Assembly (NCBI RefSeq): GCF_004366795.1
Contig: NZ_SORF01000010.1
Coordinates: forward strand, 1 to 64,000
DNA length: 64,000 bases
Direction: 5' to 3'
Source of the DNA: Alicyclobacillus sacchari
Lineage (GTDB): Bacteria; Bacillota; Bacilli; Alicyclobacillales; Alicyclobacillaceae
In this document: one piece after another, positions 1 through 9,558 of the stretch
How positions within the stretch are numbered: position 1 is the stretch's first letter
Layout of the letters: each line of letters begins with the position of its first letter
Notes under the pieces: model-generated
The model's input: only the letters and a program-made list of their open reading frames with translations
Told to the model about the DNA's origin: nothing
Database searches by the model: none
Translations under genes and position numbers: made by a program

Positions 1-18
1 GCCTGACAAGGCCTGCGG

Positions 19-960
19 TTGACCCGGCAGACCCTGGCGAACTGGGTGGTGTTGGGGGCGACGCGGTGGCTTGATCTCATATACCACCTGTTGCACGAGG
101 AACTCCTCCAGCGCCGGTACCTCCATGCGGACGAGACGACGTTGCAAGTGCTGCATGAGCCGGGGCGACCTGCCAAGGCGACATCGTACATGTGGCTGTA
201 CCGAAGCGGTCAGGATGGGCCGCCGATTGTGCTGTTCGACTATCAGGAGACCCGCTCGAAGGAGCACCCGAAGCGCTTTCTCGAAGGATTCAAGGGTTAC
301 CTGCACGTGGACGGGTACAGCGGTTACAACGAGATTCCGGATGTGAAGCTGGTTGGGTGCTGGGCACACACCAGACGCAAGTTTCATGAGGCGCACACCG
401 CGCTGCCGGCAGAGGAGCGAAAGAAACCGACCGCTGTCAGGATAGGATTGGAATACTGCAATCGGTTGTTTAAGATTGAACGCGCCCTGAAGGACGCGAC
501 GCCAGAAGAACGCCACGCTGGGCGGCAGAGGTTAAGCCGGCCGGTGCTGGACGCGTTTTTGGCATGGCTTGAGGAACAGAGCGAACAGGTACTGCCCAAG
601 AGCGCCTTTTGGCAGGCGGTTTCGTATTGCCTGAACCAGTGGTCCAAACTCACTACGTTCCTGGAGGACGGGCATCTGGAGCTGGACAACAATCGGAGCG
701 AGCGCTCCATCAAGCGGTTTGTGATTGGCCGGAAGAACTTCCTGTTCGCAAACACACCACGAGGCGCGAGGGCCAGCGCCATCGCGTACAGCTTGGTGGA
801 GACAGCCAAGGAGAACGGACTGGATCCATACTTGTACCTGGAATACCTGTTCGAACGGCTGCCCAACATCCAGACTGACGACCGGACGGCGATGGCTGAC
901 TTGCTGCCGTGGTCCAACCACTTGCCGGACGGTATCCGCAGACGGCCGAAAAGACCATAG
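19..960 (+). CDS. IS66-family transposase (TnpC), C-terminal part
   Basis: This is the catalytic part of an IS66-type DDE transposase, which would cut and join the ends of its insertion sequence. The reading frame shows the family blocks [10 protein letters not shown] (first Asp), [11 protein letters not shown] (second Asp) and [21 protein letters not shown] (Glu region) in order. At 313 residues it is short for IS66 TnpC, which is usually around 500. The family-like sequence [13 protein letters not shown] continues upstream of the TTG at 19, but an in-frame TGA lies at positions 4-6. Either the gene carries a premature stop and is dead, or the start is internal and the rest lies outside the window. 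It is followed by an intrinsic terminator. The family is clear; whether the protein is functional is unknown. Confidence 0.85.
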   Translation: MTRQTLANWVVLGATRWLDLIYHLLHEELLQRRYLHADETTLQVLHEPGRPAKATSYMWLYRSGQDGPPIVLFDYQETRSKEHPKRFLEGFKGYLHVDGYSGYNEIPDVKLVGCWAHTRRKFHEAHTALPAEERKKPTAVRIGLEYCNRLFKIERALKDATPEERHAGRQRLSRPVLDAFLAWLEEQSEQVLPKSAFWQAVSYCLNQWSKLTTFLEDGHLELDNNRSERSIKRFVIGRKNFLFANTPRGARASAIAYSLVETAKENGLDPYLYLEYLFERLPNIQTDDRTAMADLLPWSNHLPDGIRRRPKRP

Positions 961-972
961 AATGCACAGTTG

Positions 973-1000
973 CCCCGCCGGGGAACCGGCGGGGTTTATT
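973..1000 (+). terminator. intrinsic terminator after the IS66 transposase
   Basis: A 9-bp GC-only stem (CCCCGCCGG / CCGGCGGGG, loop of four) is followed by TTTATT. It lies 13 bases after the transposase stop codon. Confidence 0.7.
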
Positions 1001-1188
1001 GTCATGTACGACTTTGACGCAGCGACGGCGGGAATGCAAGATGGGCGGGATTTGACGCTCACCGAAAAGATAAAAACGATTGTCGATTCGACGGGGCGAT
1101 ATGACTATTTGCGGAGGCTAAACGAATCGAGCCACGAAGGCTAAACACAAGCAATGGCACCTGCGTTTTCGAATCGTGCCAATGGGGT

Positions 1189-2410
1189 GTGTCAAGCGTT
1201 CTGTGTAAACTCCATTTTGAAGAGATTACTTTCGTTCCTGTAGCGAGTACCAGGATGTCGTACCTATGTGAGGATGTCAAGGTACGTTTCCCAGCTTTGA
1301 CAGCCGATGTTAGGCTGCCATCCTGGCCGGACGTGGCATGCCACACACCGTGGGCATGCCACCTAACGTCGTCACGGAAGGTAAGGCGTCACGCGATCTC
1401 CGAAGTAGATGGCCAATTGCCCCAGAATGGTGCCCCAGTTGGCCACCCGCATCGTCCATTTTCTCGTCACCTCCATCGTCGCCAGGTACAGCATCTTCAG
1501 CAAAGCTTCGTCGTTTGGAAACATGCTCTTCCCTTTCGTCGCTTTTCGCAGCTGCCGGTGGTAGCCTTCGATGATGTTCGTTGTATACATGATTCGCCGC
1601 ATTTCCACAGGGTACCGATAGAACGTCGCGAGTTCCGTCCAGTTGTCTCGCCACGATTTCACACACAGGGGATAGCGCGCTCCCCATCCCCGTTCAAACT
1701 GGTCAAGCTCCATCAAGGCCGCCTCTTCCGTGGGTGCCTGATAGATGGGCTTGAGTGCTGCCGCGACCGCCTTGAAATCCTTATAGGACACATACCGCAG
1801 CGAATTTCGAATTTGGTGAACGATGCATTTTTGGACATCGGATTGCGGGAAACAGGCGGCGATGGCTTCGCTGAATCCCTTCAGGTTGTCAGTCGAAAAG
1901 ACGAGCACATCCTGCACGCCGCGCGCCTTCAGGTCATTCAACACGCCTAGCCAGAACTTCGAGGACTCACTCTGCCCTATCCAGATGCCCAGCACATCTT
2001 TCTGACCCTCGATGTCGATGCCAATGACCATGTACGCCGCCTTGCTTACCAAGCGGCCTTCTTCGCGCACCTTGTAGTGAATGGCGTCGAGGAAGCGCGA
2101 TATCGGTATCGCCGAGTCCGGACTGCACCGTCCGCTTGGCGCCGTGGCCATTTCGGGCGTTATCCGTGTCTTTGTGCTTCGCGTCGTATTTGGCATACCC
2201 CAGGTGCGTGTCCAATTCGGCTTCGAGCATCTCTTGGATGGTGCTCGCGAAAAGATCCTTGAGCATGCTTTGGACGTCGTGAATATCCTTCAACTTGCCA
2301 TCTCGAATGAGTTGACGGATTTGCTCCTTGGATATAAGTTCCATGTCGATTCACTCCCCTTGTAGACTCCCACTCCTGGGCTCGGGGACTTTACACAGTT
2401 CATTTTACAC
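1189..2410 (-). mobile_element. IS256-family insertion sequence, internally deleted
   Basis: A minus-strand Mutator/IS256-type transposase relic is bounded by imperfect 25-bp inverted repeats at 1189-1213 and 2386-2410. These match at 19 of 25 positions and share the core CTGTGTAAA. No 8- or 9-bp target duplication is visible in the flanking bases, so the copy is old or was rearranged. It sits directly upstream of the methyltransferase-helicase-nuclease module. Confidence 0.75.
1372..2344 (-). pseudogene. IS256-family transposase with internal deletion and frameshift
   Basis: The N-terminal part (MELISKEQIRQLIRDGKLK to KRTVQSGLGDTDIALPR) reads in one frame. The C-terminal part (FLDAIHYKVREEGRLVSKAAY to AIYFGDRVTPYLP) reads in another, and they meet near 2110. 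Intact members have roughly 95 residues between these blocks, including the first catalytic Asp region, and these are missing here. The C-terminal half keeps the HQIRNSLRYVSYKD and TTNIIEGYHRQLRK family blocks. The gene cannot make an active transposase. The size of the missing part is estimated from memory of the family. Confidence 0.85.
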
Positions 2411-2516
2411 TCTCCTTCAGAGCATGTGGTAAGAGCGACGCAACTCTTCTCCACGGCGTCTGTTTACGTGGTCACGTCCAAGCAGCCATCTGTTTGACGA
2501 TGTGCGATAATGGTAC

Positions 2517-2536
2517 TTGACCTGGTGACCAGTCAA
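2517..2536. promoter_or_regulatory. inverted repeat before the methyltransferase gene, possible operator
   Basis: TTGACCTGGT and ACCAGTCAA face each other around a single G. The arms match perfectly apart from one extra C in the left arm. The repeat ends about 30 bases before the likely GTG start at 2565, where a repressor of the defence operon could bind. A role as operator is inferred from position and symmetry only. It could also be part of an RNA hairpin in the leader. Confidence 0.4.
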
Positions 2537-2564
2537 TTGCTAGTGATAAATGAGGGCGTTATTT

Positions 2565-5324
2565 GTGAATCCAGTAGAAATCGAAGCAGCAGTATCCGAA
2601 TTGGCGGCCCAGCCTTTTGACAAGGAAGAGTTTCCTTTTGCCTTCTTGCGGGCGTTCGGGAACAAGGAAACGACAATTAGGCGCCTGCGTTCGGGCGAAA
2701 CGAATAAGTCTGATATAGGCGGCGTATTACAGACGAACAATATCCATATTGCAGTAGCTCCAACTGGCGAAGTCACCAAGACTCTTGCGGCATTGAAAGA
2801 AAGCCCGGCAACGTCTAGAGCGAAGGCACGCTACATTCTCGCGACTGACGGTGAAGTCTTTGAGGCCGAGGATTTAGACTCCAGGGAAACCGTAGCCTGT
2901 GCCTATCAGGATTTCCCGGATCACTTTGGTTTCTTTCTCCCGCTTGCCGGAATTACGACTGTCAAGCAGGTGAGAGAAAGCTCTTTTGACATCCGGGCAA
3001 CGGGCGGGTTGAACAAGCTTTATATCGAACTGTTGAAAGACAACCCGGAATGGGGAGCGGCCGAACGACGCCACGAGATGAACCACTTCATGGCGCGTTT
3101 AATCTTCTGCTTCTTTGCCGAGGACACCGGCATTTTCAGTGATACGCGCTTATTCACCAATACTGTCGAACAAATGAGCATGCGTAATGCCTCGAACACG
3201 CACGAAGTCATTGGTGAGATCTTCCATGCCATGAACACGAAGATTGAAGACCGCGCCAAGGCCAAGTTGCCGCGCTGGGCCGATGTATTCCCTTACGTGA
3301 ACGGCGGACTCTTCTCGGGAAGTATAGATGTACCAAGGTTCAGTAAGATCTCGCGCTCGTACCTGCTACATATCGGTAATCTTGACTGGACTAAGATAAA
3401 TCCCGACATCTTCGGCTCCATGATCCAGGCGGTAGCTGACGACGAGGAACGTGGTGCACTCGGCATGCACTACACGAGTGTGCCAAATATCCTGAAGGTA
3501 CTCAATCCGTTGTTCTTAGATGATTTGCGAGCTCAGCTTGAAGCAGCGGGTGACAACCCTCGTAAGCTGCTCAACTTGCGCAAGCGTCTGTCGAGAATCC
3601 GGGTTTTTGATCCCGCCTGCGGCTCAGGCAACTTTCTGGTCATCGCTTACAAAGAAATGCGCGCGATTGAGGCCGAGATAAACCGACGACGAGGCGAAGC
3701 AGGACGTAAGAGCGAGATCCCATTGACTAATTTTTGCGGCATCGAGATACGAGACTTTTCGGCTGAAATTGCTCGCCTGGCCCTCGTCATTGCAGAGTTC
3801 CAGTGTGACGTTCTTTATCGTGGGAAGACGTTGGCTATATCGGAATTTTTGCCGCTCTCATCGGAAAACTGGATCACCTGCGGCAACGCCCTGCGATTGG
3901 ACTGGCTTAGTATCTGCCCACCGACCGGAACAGGTGTGAAGCTCCACGCTGACGACCTATTCCACACGCCGCTTGAACAGACGCAGCTTGACTTCGAAAA
4001 TGAGGGCGGTGAAACGTACATCTGCGGGAATCCACCGTTCACTGGTACGCGTAAGCAAACTGATGAACAAAAGAGCGATCTTCAAGCCGTCTTCTCGCGG
4101 TACACAACAAAGTGGAAAAACGTCGATTACGTGGGCGCGTGGCTAGTCAAAGCCGCTGAGTACAATACGCATTGTCGTGCGTCATTTGCGTTTGTTGCTA
4201 CGAACAGTCTCTGCCAAGGACAGCAGGTCCCAATCACGTGGGCGGTGCTCCGAGATTTGGGATTCAGAATACGCTTTGCGTACACATCTTTCATTTGGTC
4301 GAACTTGGCAAAAAACCGTGCTGGAGTAACTGTCATAATCGTGGGATTGGATGCTGATGCAGCCGGTAATCGTTACTTGATAGATGGCGAGAACAAGCGT
4401 TTAGTTGAAAATATCAATCCCTATTTGACCGAGCACAAAATAGATATTGTGCCGTCGTCTCGTCGCCCGTTGTTTACAGGCATCTCGATGGACTACGGCG
4501 TATATTATTCCAAATCGGCGGGATTGATTTTGCACCCAGACGAAGCGCGCGAACTCGTACAGAGGGGATTTCCTGCCGGATTGTTGAAGCGTTTTCTCGG
4601 ATCGACAGAATTCATTAATGGCGTGGAACGGTATTGCCTTTGGCTCGATGATGAAAGCCTATTAACTGCCAATCAATTCCCTGAAGTTCGACGCCGAATT
4701 GAGGCCGTTCGCAGAGATCGTCTCGAAACAACAGACGTGGCGGTCAATAAGTTGGCTACCAGGCCGCATCAGTTTCGTGAACGTAAAGGCGAGGAACAGA
4801 AAAAGATCCTCATACCAATCGTATCGTCTGAGAATCGGGAATATCTCCCTGTCGGTTTAGTAGATGGGAGCGTTATCCCCACAAATAAGACATTCTTCAT
4901 TGGTGATGCACCGCTGTGGTGTTTGGCAATCTTGTCGTCGAAACTCCATCTAACATGGATCGCGGCCATCTGCGGCCGCTTGCGTTCTGACTATTCCTAC
5001 TCGAACACGCTCGGCTGGAATACCTTTCCCGTTCCGACTTTAACCGAGAAGAACAAGGCGGACCTCAGTCGCTGCGCAGAGGACATCCTGCTGGCCCGTG
5101 AGGCGCATTTCCCGGCGACGATCGCCGATCTCTATGATCGTGAGAACATGCCTGCTGATCTACGCGAGGCGCATGAGCGTAACGATGAAGTATTAGAGCG
5201 TATCTATATCGGACGTCGTTTTCGTAACGATACCGAGCGGCTGGAAAAGCTGTTCGAGCTTTACACCAAAATGACGGCTACAACGAAATCGACTAAAAAA
5301 GGTAAGAGGAGGGCAGACGCATGA
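2565..5324 (+). CDS. MmeI-type N6-adenine DNA methyltransferase without nuclease domain
   Basis: This is a large class I SAM-dependent DNA methyltransferase of the MmeI/YeeA type, expected to methylate adenine in a specific DNA site. Motif I is FDPACGSGN (about residues 348-356) and the catalytic motif IV is NPPF (489-492). A helical spacer region comes before and a target-recognition and C-terminal region after. The N-terminus (VEIEAAVSELAAQPFDKEEFP, AFGNKETTIRRLRSG) does not show the D...ExK nuclease domain that starts MmeI itself. I prefer GTG 2565 over ATG 2550 because GAGGG lies 8 bases before the GTG and nothing SD-like precedes the ATG. The stop overlaps the helicase start (ATGA). The trio is probably one restriction-modification-like defence operon, with the nuclease supplied by the third gene. 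Confidence 0.85.
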   Translation: MNPVEIEAAVSELAAQPFDKEEFPFAFLRAFGNKETTIRRLRSGETNKSDIGGVLQTNNIHIAVAPTGEVTKTLAALKESPATSRAKARYILATDGEVFEAEDLDSRETVACAYQDFPDHFGFFLPLAGITTVKQVRESSFDIRATGGLNKLYIELLKDNPEWGAAERRHEMNHFMARLIFCFFAEDTGIFSDTRLFTNTVEQMSMRNASNTHEVIGEIFHAMNTKIEDRAKAKLPRWADVFPYVNGGLFSGSIDVPRFSKISRSYLLHIGNLDWTKINPDIFGSMIQAVADDEERGALGMHYTSVPNILKVLNPLFLDDLRAQLEAAGDNPRKLLNLRKRLSRIRVFDPACGSGNFLVIAYKEMRAIEAEINRRRGEAGRKSEIPLTNFCGIEIRDFSAEIARLALVIAEFQCDVLYRGKTLAISEFLPLSSENWITCGNALRLDWLSICPPTGTGVKLHADDLFHTPLEQTQLDFENEGGETYICGNPPFTGTRKQTDEQKSDLQAVFSRYTTKWKNVDYVGAWLVKAAEYNTHCRASFAFVATNSLCQGQQVPITWAVLRDLGFRIRFAYTSFIWSNLAKNRAGVTVIIVGLDADAAGNRYLIDGENKRLVENINPYLTEHKIDIVPSSRRPLFTGISMDYGVYYSKSAGLILHPDEARELVQRGFPAGLLKRFLGSTEFINGVERYCLWLDDESLLTANQFPEVRRRIEAVRRDRLETTDVAVNKLATRPHQFRERKGEEQKKILIPIVSSENREYLPVGLVDGSVIPTNKTFFIGDAPLWCLAILSSKLHLTWIAAICGRLRSDYSYSNTLGWNTFPVPTLTEKNKADLSRCAEDILLAREAHFPATIADLYDRENMPADLREAHERNDEVLERIYIGRRFRNDTERLEKLFELYTKMTATTKSTKKGKRRADA

Positions 5325-7411
5325 CCAGCAGAAATAAATCAATCCCTTCCATTTCGGTGTCCTACGCCCGAAACGGCAGTTCGGCGAAAGTGAATTCGCT
5401 TGGCATGCGACCGATGCAAGAACGCGCGTATGAACGGCGCGGAGAGCAGTATCTGCTGATTAAATCGCCGCCGGCATCCGGCAAGAGTCGGGCGCTGATG
5501 TTCATCGCCCTTGACAAGCTCCACAACCAGGGGCTTAAGCAGGCAATCATAGTAGTGCCGGAAAAATCCATCGGAGCGAGCTTCAACGACGAGCCGCTGC
5601 GTCAATTTGGCTTTTGGGCCGACTGGCACGTTGAGCCTAAATGGAACCTCTGCAATGCGCCAGGCGCCGACAATGGTCGCAAAGTTAAATCGGTGAAGGC
5701 GTTCCTTGAAAGTGATGATAAGGTGTTGGTCTGTACCCACGCTACATTCCGATTTGCTGTTGATCAATTCGGCGTAGAGGCGTTTGACAATCGTCTTATT
5801 GCAGTGGACGAGTTTCATCACGTCTCTGCCAACCCCGATAACAAACTCGGGCTGCATCTTGGGCAGTTCATTGCGCAAGATCGGGTGCATATCGTGGCGA
5901 TGACCGGCTCGTACTTCCGCGGCGATGCGGAAGCCGTGCTGGCCCCTCAGGATGAGGCAAAGTTCGATACCGTCACCTATACCTATTACGAGCAACTCAG
6001 TGGGTACGAGTATCTGAAACAGCTCGACATTGGTTATTACTTCTACTCCGGTTCATACACCGATGACATCCTGAAAGTGCTTGACCCGTCCGAGAAGACC
6101 ATCATTCACATTCCAAACGTTAATTCGCGCGAGAGCACGAAACAGAAGATCAAGGAGGTCGAGCTCATTATCGAAGCCCTCGGGGAATGGCTAGGGACCG
6201 ATCCGATGACCGGCTTCCAGTTCGTCAAGACGCCAGGTGGCCGAATTCTCCGGATTGCCGATCTCGTGGACGATGATCCGACGAAACGCGACCGGGTAGT
6301 GGCAGCACTGAAAGATCCAGCACAAAAGAACAACCGTGACCATGTAGACATCATCATCGCTCTTGGCATGGCGAAGGAAGGCTTCGACTGGATTTGGTGT
6401 GAGCACGCACTTACCGTTGGATATCGGTCGAGTCTAACCGAAATTGTACAAATCATTGGCCGCACGACTCGTGACGCGCCGGGCAAAACCCGCGCCCGAT
6501 TCACGAACCTCATTGCAGAACTAGATGCGTCCCAAGAAGCCGTTACCGAGGCGGTGAACGACACTTTGAAGGCTATCGCCGCCAGTTTGCTGATGGAGCA
6601 GGTCCTTACACCGCGCTTCGAGTTCAAGCCGAAGAATCCAGACAACGGTCCTGAAGAAGGGTTCGACTATGGCGATGGCGGCTATGATCGAGAAAAATGC
6701 AATGTAGGCTTCAATCAGGAAACGGGTCAGTTCCAAATTGAAATCAAGGGCCTCTTGGCACCCAAAAGCGAGGAAGCGTCGCGCATCTGTCGGGAGGACC
6801 TTAACGAAGTGATTGCGACCTTCGTTCAGGACAAGACCACCATCGAGCGCGGCTTGTTTGACGAAGAACTGGTGCCGGAGGAGCTAACCCAGGTTCGAAT
6901 GGGCACAATCATCAGGGAGAAGTATCCGAATCTCAACGAAGAGGATGTTGAAGCAGTACGCCAGCATGCCATCGCTGCACTCAACCTGACACAACAGGCC
7001 AAGAAAACTTTACCTGGCAACGATAGAGGCGGCAGCGAACCGGTGGCCAACACTGCCTTCATCGATGGGGTTCGTAAGTTCGTGATGGATGTGCGGGAAC
7101 TGGACATCGATCTCATTGACCGCATCAACCCATTTAGTGAGGCATATGCCATCCTTGCCAGGACGATGAGCGAGGACAGCCTGAAACAGGTTGCGGCTGT
7201 GATTGCGGCTAAACGTGTAAGTATTCCCTACGAGGAGGCAAGAGCGCTGGCTGTACGGGCTCTACAATTCAAGAAGGAACGCGGGCGACTACCGGACATC
7301 AATGCGCAAGATCCATGGGAGAAGCGCATGGCCGAGGGTGTCGCAGCCTTACAGCGCTATCGTTCGCAGAAGAAGGCGGCGGAAGTCAGTGGAGGAGATA
7401 TGAATGCCTGA
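5321..7411 (+). CDS. SF2 DEAD/DEAH-box helicase of the restriction-like module
   Basis: This 696-residue superfamily 2 helicase or translocase has all expected motifs: SPPASGKS (motif I, Lys about 55), DEFHH (motif II, 163-167), MTGSY (motif III), GMAKEGFDW (motif V) and QIIGRTTRDAPGK (motif VI). A long C-terminal region of about 250 residues has no motif I recognise and may contact DNA or a partner. The start overlaps the methyltransferase stop by four bases, and the end overlaps the next gene by eight, so the three proteins are probably made together in fixed amounts. By analogy with HsdR/Res subunits it may move along DNA and bring the GIY-YIG nuclease to foreign DNA. That role is inference. 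Confidence 0.88.
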   Translation: MTSRNKSIPSISVSYARNGSSAKVNSLGMRPMQERAYERRGEQYLLIKSPPASGKSRALMFIALDKLHNQGLKQAIIVVPEKSIGASFNDEPLRQFGFWADWHVEPKWNLCNAPGADNGRKVKSVKAFLESDDKVLVCTHATFRFAVDQFGVEAFDNRLIAVDEFHHVSANPDNKLGLHLGQFIAQDRVHIVAMTGSYFRGDAEAVLAPQDEAKFDTVTYTYYEQLSGYEYLKQLDIGYYFYSGSYTDDILKVLDPSEKTIIHIPNVNSRESTKQKIKEVELIIEALGEWLGTDPMTGFQFVKTPGGRILRIADLVDDDPTKRDRVVAALKDPAQKNNRDHVDIIIALGMAKEGFDWIWCEHALTVGYRSSLTEIVQIIGRTTRDAPGKTRARFTNLIAELDASQEAVTEAVNDTLKAIAASLLMEQVLTPRFEFKPKNPDNGPEEGFDYGDGGYDREKCNVGFNQETGQFQIEIKGLLAPKSEEASRICREDLNEVIATFVQDKTTIERGLFDEELVPEELTQVRMGTIIREKYPNLNEEDVEAVRQHAIAALNLTQQAKKTLPGNDRGGSEPVANTAFIDGVRKFVMDVRELDIDLIDRINPFSEAYAILARTMSEDSLKQVAAVIAAKRVSIPYEEARALAVRALQFKKERGRLPDINAQDPWEKRMAEGVAALQRYRSQKKAAEVSGGDMNA

Positions 7412-8585
7412 GCTATCTGATGATGAATTACTTGAGGCACTTGGTGTGGAAGATGAGATTGCGAAAACAAGTACTCACTCGCCACGTGAAGAGCGCATTA
7501 TCGCGGGGTTCGAGGAAATCCAGCGATTTGTTGAGCGGTATGGCCATGTTCCGCAACATGGAGAAAACAATGATATCTTCGAGCGGCTTTACGCTGTGCG
7601 ACTCGACCGTCTGCGTGCGTTGGAGGAATGTCGGACCCTGCTTGCGCCGCTCGATTACCAAGGTCTTCTGAGTGCACCCGAGATTGCGCCAGTCGACCAA
7701 GTGGAATCGATGGATGACGATGAACTGCTCGCCCAACTTGGCGCAACTGGCTCTTCGGGCATTACAGAACTTCGTCATGTCCGCCCCCGATCCGAAGTGC
7801 GGGCGTCCGAGGAAATCGCCAAGCGCGAGAAGTGCGAGGACTTCGATGGCTTCCGACCCATGTTTGAGCAGGTTGAGCGCGAAATCAAATCTGGCCTGCG
7901 ACAAACGCGTCCATTTGGTAAGGATGCAAGCGTCAACATCGGTAACTTCTTTATTTTGCGTGGCCAACTTGTTTACGTGGCTGAGAAGGGGGGTGAATTT
8001 CCAGCTCCGAATGGCGATACTGATGCTCGGCTTAGAGTCATATACTCTAACGGTACCGAAAGTAACATCCTGCTCCGGTCTTTACAGCGTGCACTATACA
8101 AAGACGAGGCCGGACGCCGCGTGACCGAGCCGGTTCGCGGTCCGTTGTTTAGCGAAACCTGGGACGAAGGCGATATCGAAAGTGGCACTATCTATGTCCT
8201 GCGCAGCCTGTCCAATCACCCGTTCGTGGCGCAGCACCGCGAACTTATTCATAAGATTGGCGTTACGGGCGGCAAGGTTGAAACCCGCATTGCCAATGCT
8301 TCGCACGATGCTACCTATCTGCTGGCAGATGTCGAAGTCGTCGCGACCTACAAACTTGCAGGCATCAACCGCACGAAGCTGGAGGGTATATTGCACCGCA
8401 TCTTTGCATCGGCTCAGCTTGATCTTACTATCCATGACCGCTTCGGCAACCCGGTACGACCGAAGGAGTGGTTTCTCGTACCGCTACGCGTCATTGACGA
8501 AGCGGTGAGCCGAATTCGGGATGGCTCGATTACTAATGTGGTCTATGATCCTAAGACGGCCAGTTTGGTAGGTGGTCACCAGTAA
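7404..8585 (+). CDS. GIY-YIG nuclease (T5orf172/MUG113-like) of the restriction-like module
   Basis: The C-terminal third carries a GIY-YIG-type nuclease core. GTIYVLRS (from about residue 261) is the GIY strand, HKIGVT (283-288) the YIG strand, followed by an Arg in ETRIA and KLEGILH with the metal-binding Glu about 327. The arrangement resembles the T5orf172/MUG113 branch. The N-terminal part is acidic and contains a motif twice, SDDELLEALGV near residue 5 and DDDELLAQLGA near residue 103, which may be docking peptides. The start overlaps the helicase by eight bases, with GGAGGAGAT as ribosome binding site. It is the only nuclease in the operon, so it is the likely effector that cuts unmodified DNA. 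The partnership is inferred from operon structure. Confidence 0.8.
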   Translation: MPELSDDELLEALGVEDEIAKTSTHSPREERIIAGFEEIQRFVERYGHVPQHGENNDIFERLYAVRLDRLRALEECRTLLAPLDYQGLLSAPEIAPVDQVESMDDDELLAQLGATGSSGITELRHVRPRSEVRASEEIAKREKCEDFDGFRPMFEQVEREIKSGLRQTRPFGKDASVNIGNFFILRGQLVYVAEKGGEFPAPNGDTDARLRVIYSNGTESNILLRSLQRALYKDEAGRRVTEPVRGPLFSETWDEGDIESGTIYVLRSLSNHPFVAQHRELIHKIGVTGGKVETRIANASHDATYLLADVEVVATYKLAGINRTKLEGILHRIFASAQLDLTIHDRFGNPVRPKEWFLVPLRVIDEAVSRIRDGSITNVVYDPKTASLVGGHQ

Positions 8586-8607
8586 AGGGTGGGATGTTCA
8601 CTAGAGA

Positions 8608-8650
8608 CACAGATTCCGCGCCTCGTTCTTCAGCGTCTGTGATTTTCTAG
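8608..8650 (+). terminator. weak possible terminator after the defence operon
   Basis: CACAGA (8608-8613) can pair with TCTGTG (8636-8641), which is followed by ATTTTCT. The stem is only 6 bp with a 22-base loop, so this is weak support. Confidence 0.25.
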
Positions 8651-8808
8651 GTCGGGTTGATCGCGAAGTTGCAGAGTAATCATGTTGCGCCTGGACGATT
8701 TCCGGTTGATCGAACCCGTATCACAATTCCTGGTGGAAGCGTAAGCGTCAAACCCCGCACACCTTGCGTTCGGTTCGTCTTGGTGGCAAGGTGTGAAGAG
8801 TTGGACGC

Positions 8809-9558
8809 TCACGTCGCTCCGGTCAGTGCAGACCCAATCGCACTGCGAAGCCCTTCATGGGCATCGCTGATCGCCAACTGCACGCCACGCAGCCCACGTG
8901 CGACCAGACTGCGGATAAATGTGAGCCAGAACGAGCCATCTTCGCTGGTGCCGATGTCAAACCCCAATACTTCGCGCTCACCGGTGTCCCGCACCCCAAT
9001 CGCAATGACAAACGCCATACTTTGGACCCGTCCGCCCTCTCGCACCTTCGGGAACGTAGCATCAAACCACAGGTACGGATATGTCCCCTCCAATGGGCGG
9101 TTCTTGAAGTCCTGGACTACGTTGTCGAGCTCTTTACAGATTCGAGAGACTTCGCTCTTGCTGAGCCCCTGAATGCCCATAGACTCGACCAGTTCATCCA
9201 CCTTACGGGTGCTCACGCCATGGACATACGCTTCTTGAACTACGGACAGAAGAGCCTTCTCAGCCTTGCGTCGAGGCTCCAGGATACTGGGGAAGTAGCT
9301 CCCCTTACGCAGCTTCGGAATCTGCAATTCCATCGTTCCAACACGAGTATCCCATTCCCGGCTTCGGTGCCCATTGCGGCTGTTGCTACGCTTCTCACTA
9401 CGCTCATACCGATCAGCACCAATCAGAGAGCTCACCTCCGCCTCGATCACCGCCTGGGTGAGGACTCTCAACCCCTCCTTCAGGAAATCCACATCCCCAT
9501 CATCCAATCCGATCTTGCGAATTAACTCCAAAAGTGCGATCTTGTCTGTAGAAGCCAT
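8809..9558 (-). pseudogene. truncated IS256-family transposase (second type)
   Basis: The first 249 residues of a Mutator/IS256-type transposase are intact, from MASTDKIALLELIRKIG through NGHRSREWDTRVG, the WFDATFPKVREGG block with the first catalytic Asp, and SDAHEGLRSAI with the second. The frame then ends at a TGA where relatives continue TGATWQRC. The last third with the catalytic Glu is absent, and nothing transposase-like follows down to 8590. It differs clearly from the IS256 copy at 1.2-2.4 kb. Its outer end is near 9600-9650, where an inverted-repeat-like GTGTAAATTACAC occurs. It closes the right side of the restriction-like module. Confidence 0.85.

Noticed and set aside
1003-1143. 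Open frame of 46 codons (MYDFDAATAG...) after the IS66 terminator
   Set aside because: It has no ribosome binding site, directly follows a terminator and resembles no family I know. Probably the end of the insertion element.
8630-8812. 60-codon minus-strand frame next to the truncated transposase, possible missing C-terminus
   Set aside because: Its sequence does not match the expected TGATWQRC... continuation of IS256-type transposases, so it is not the lost domain.
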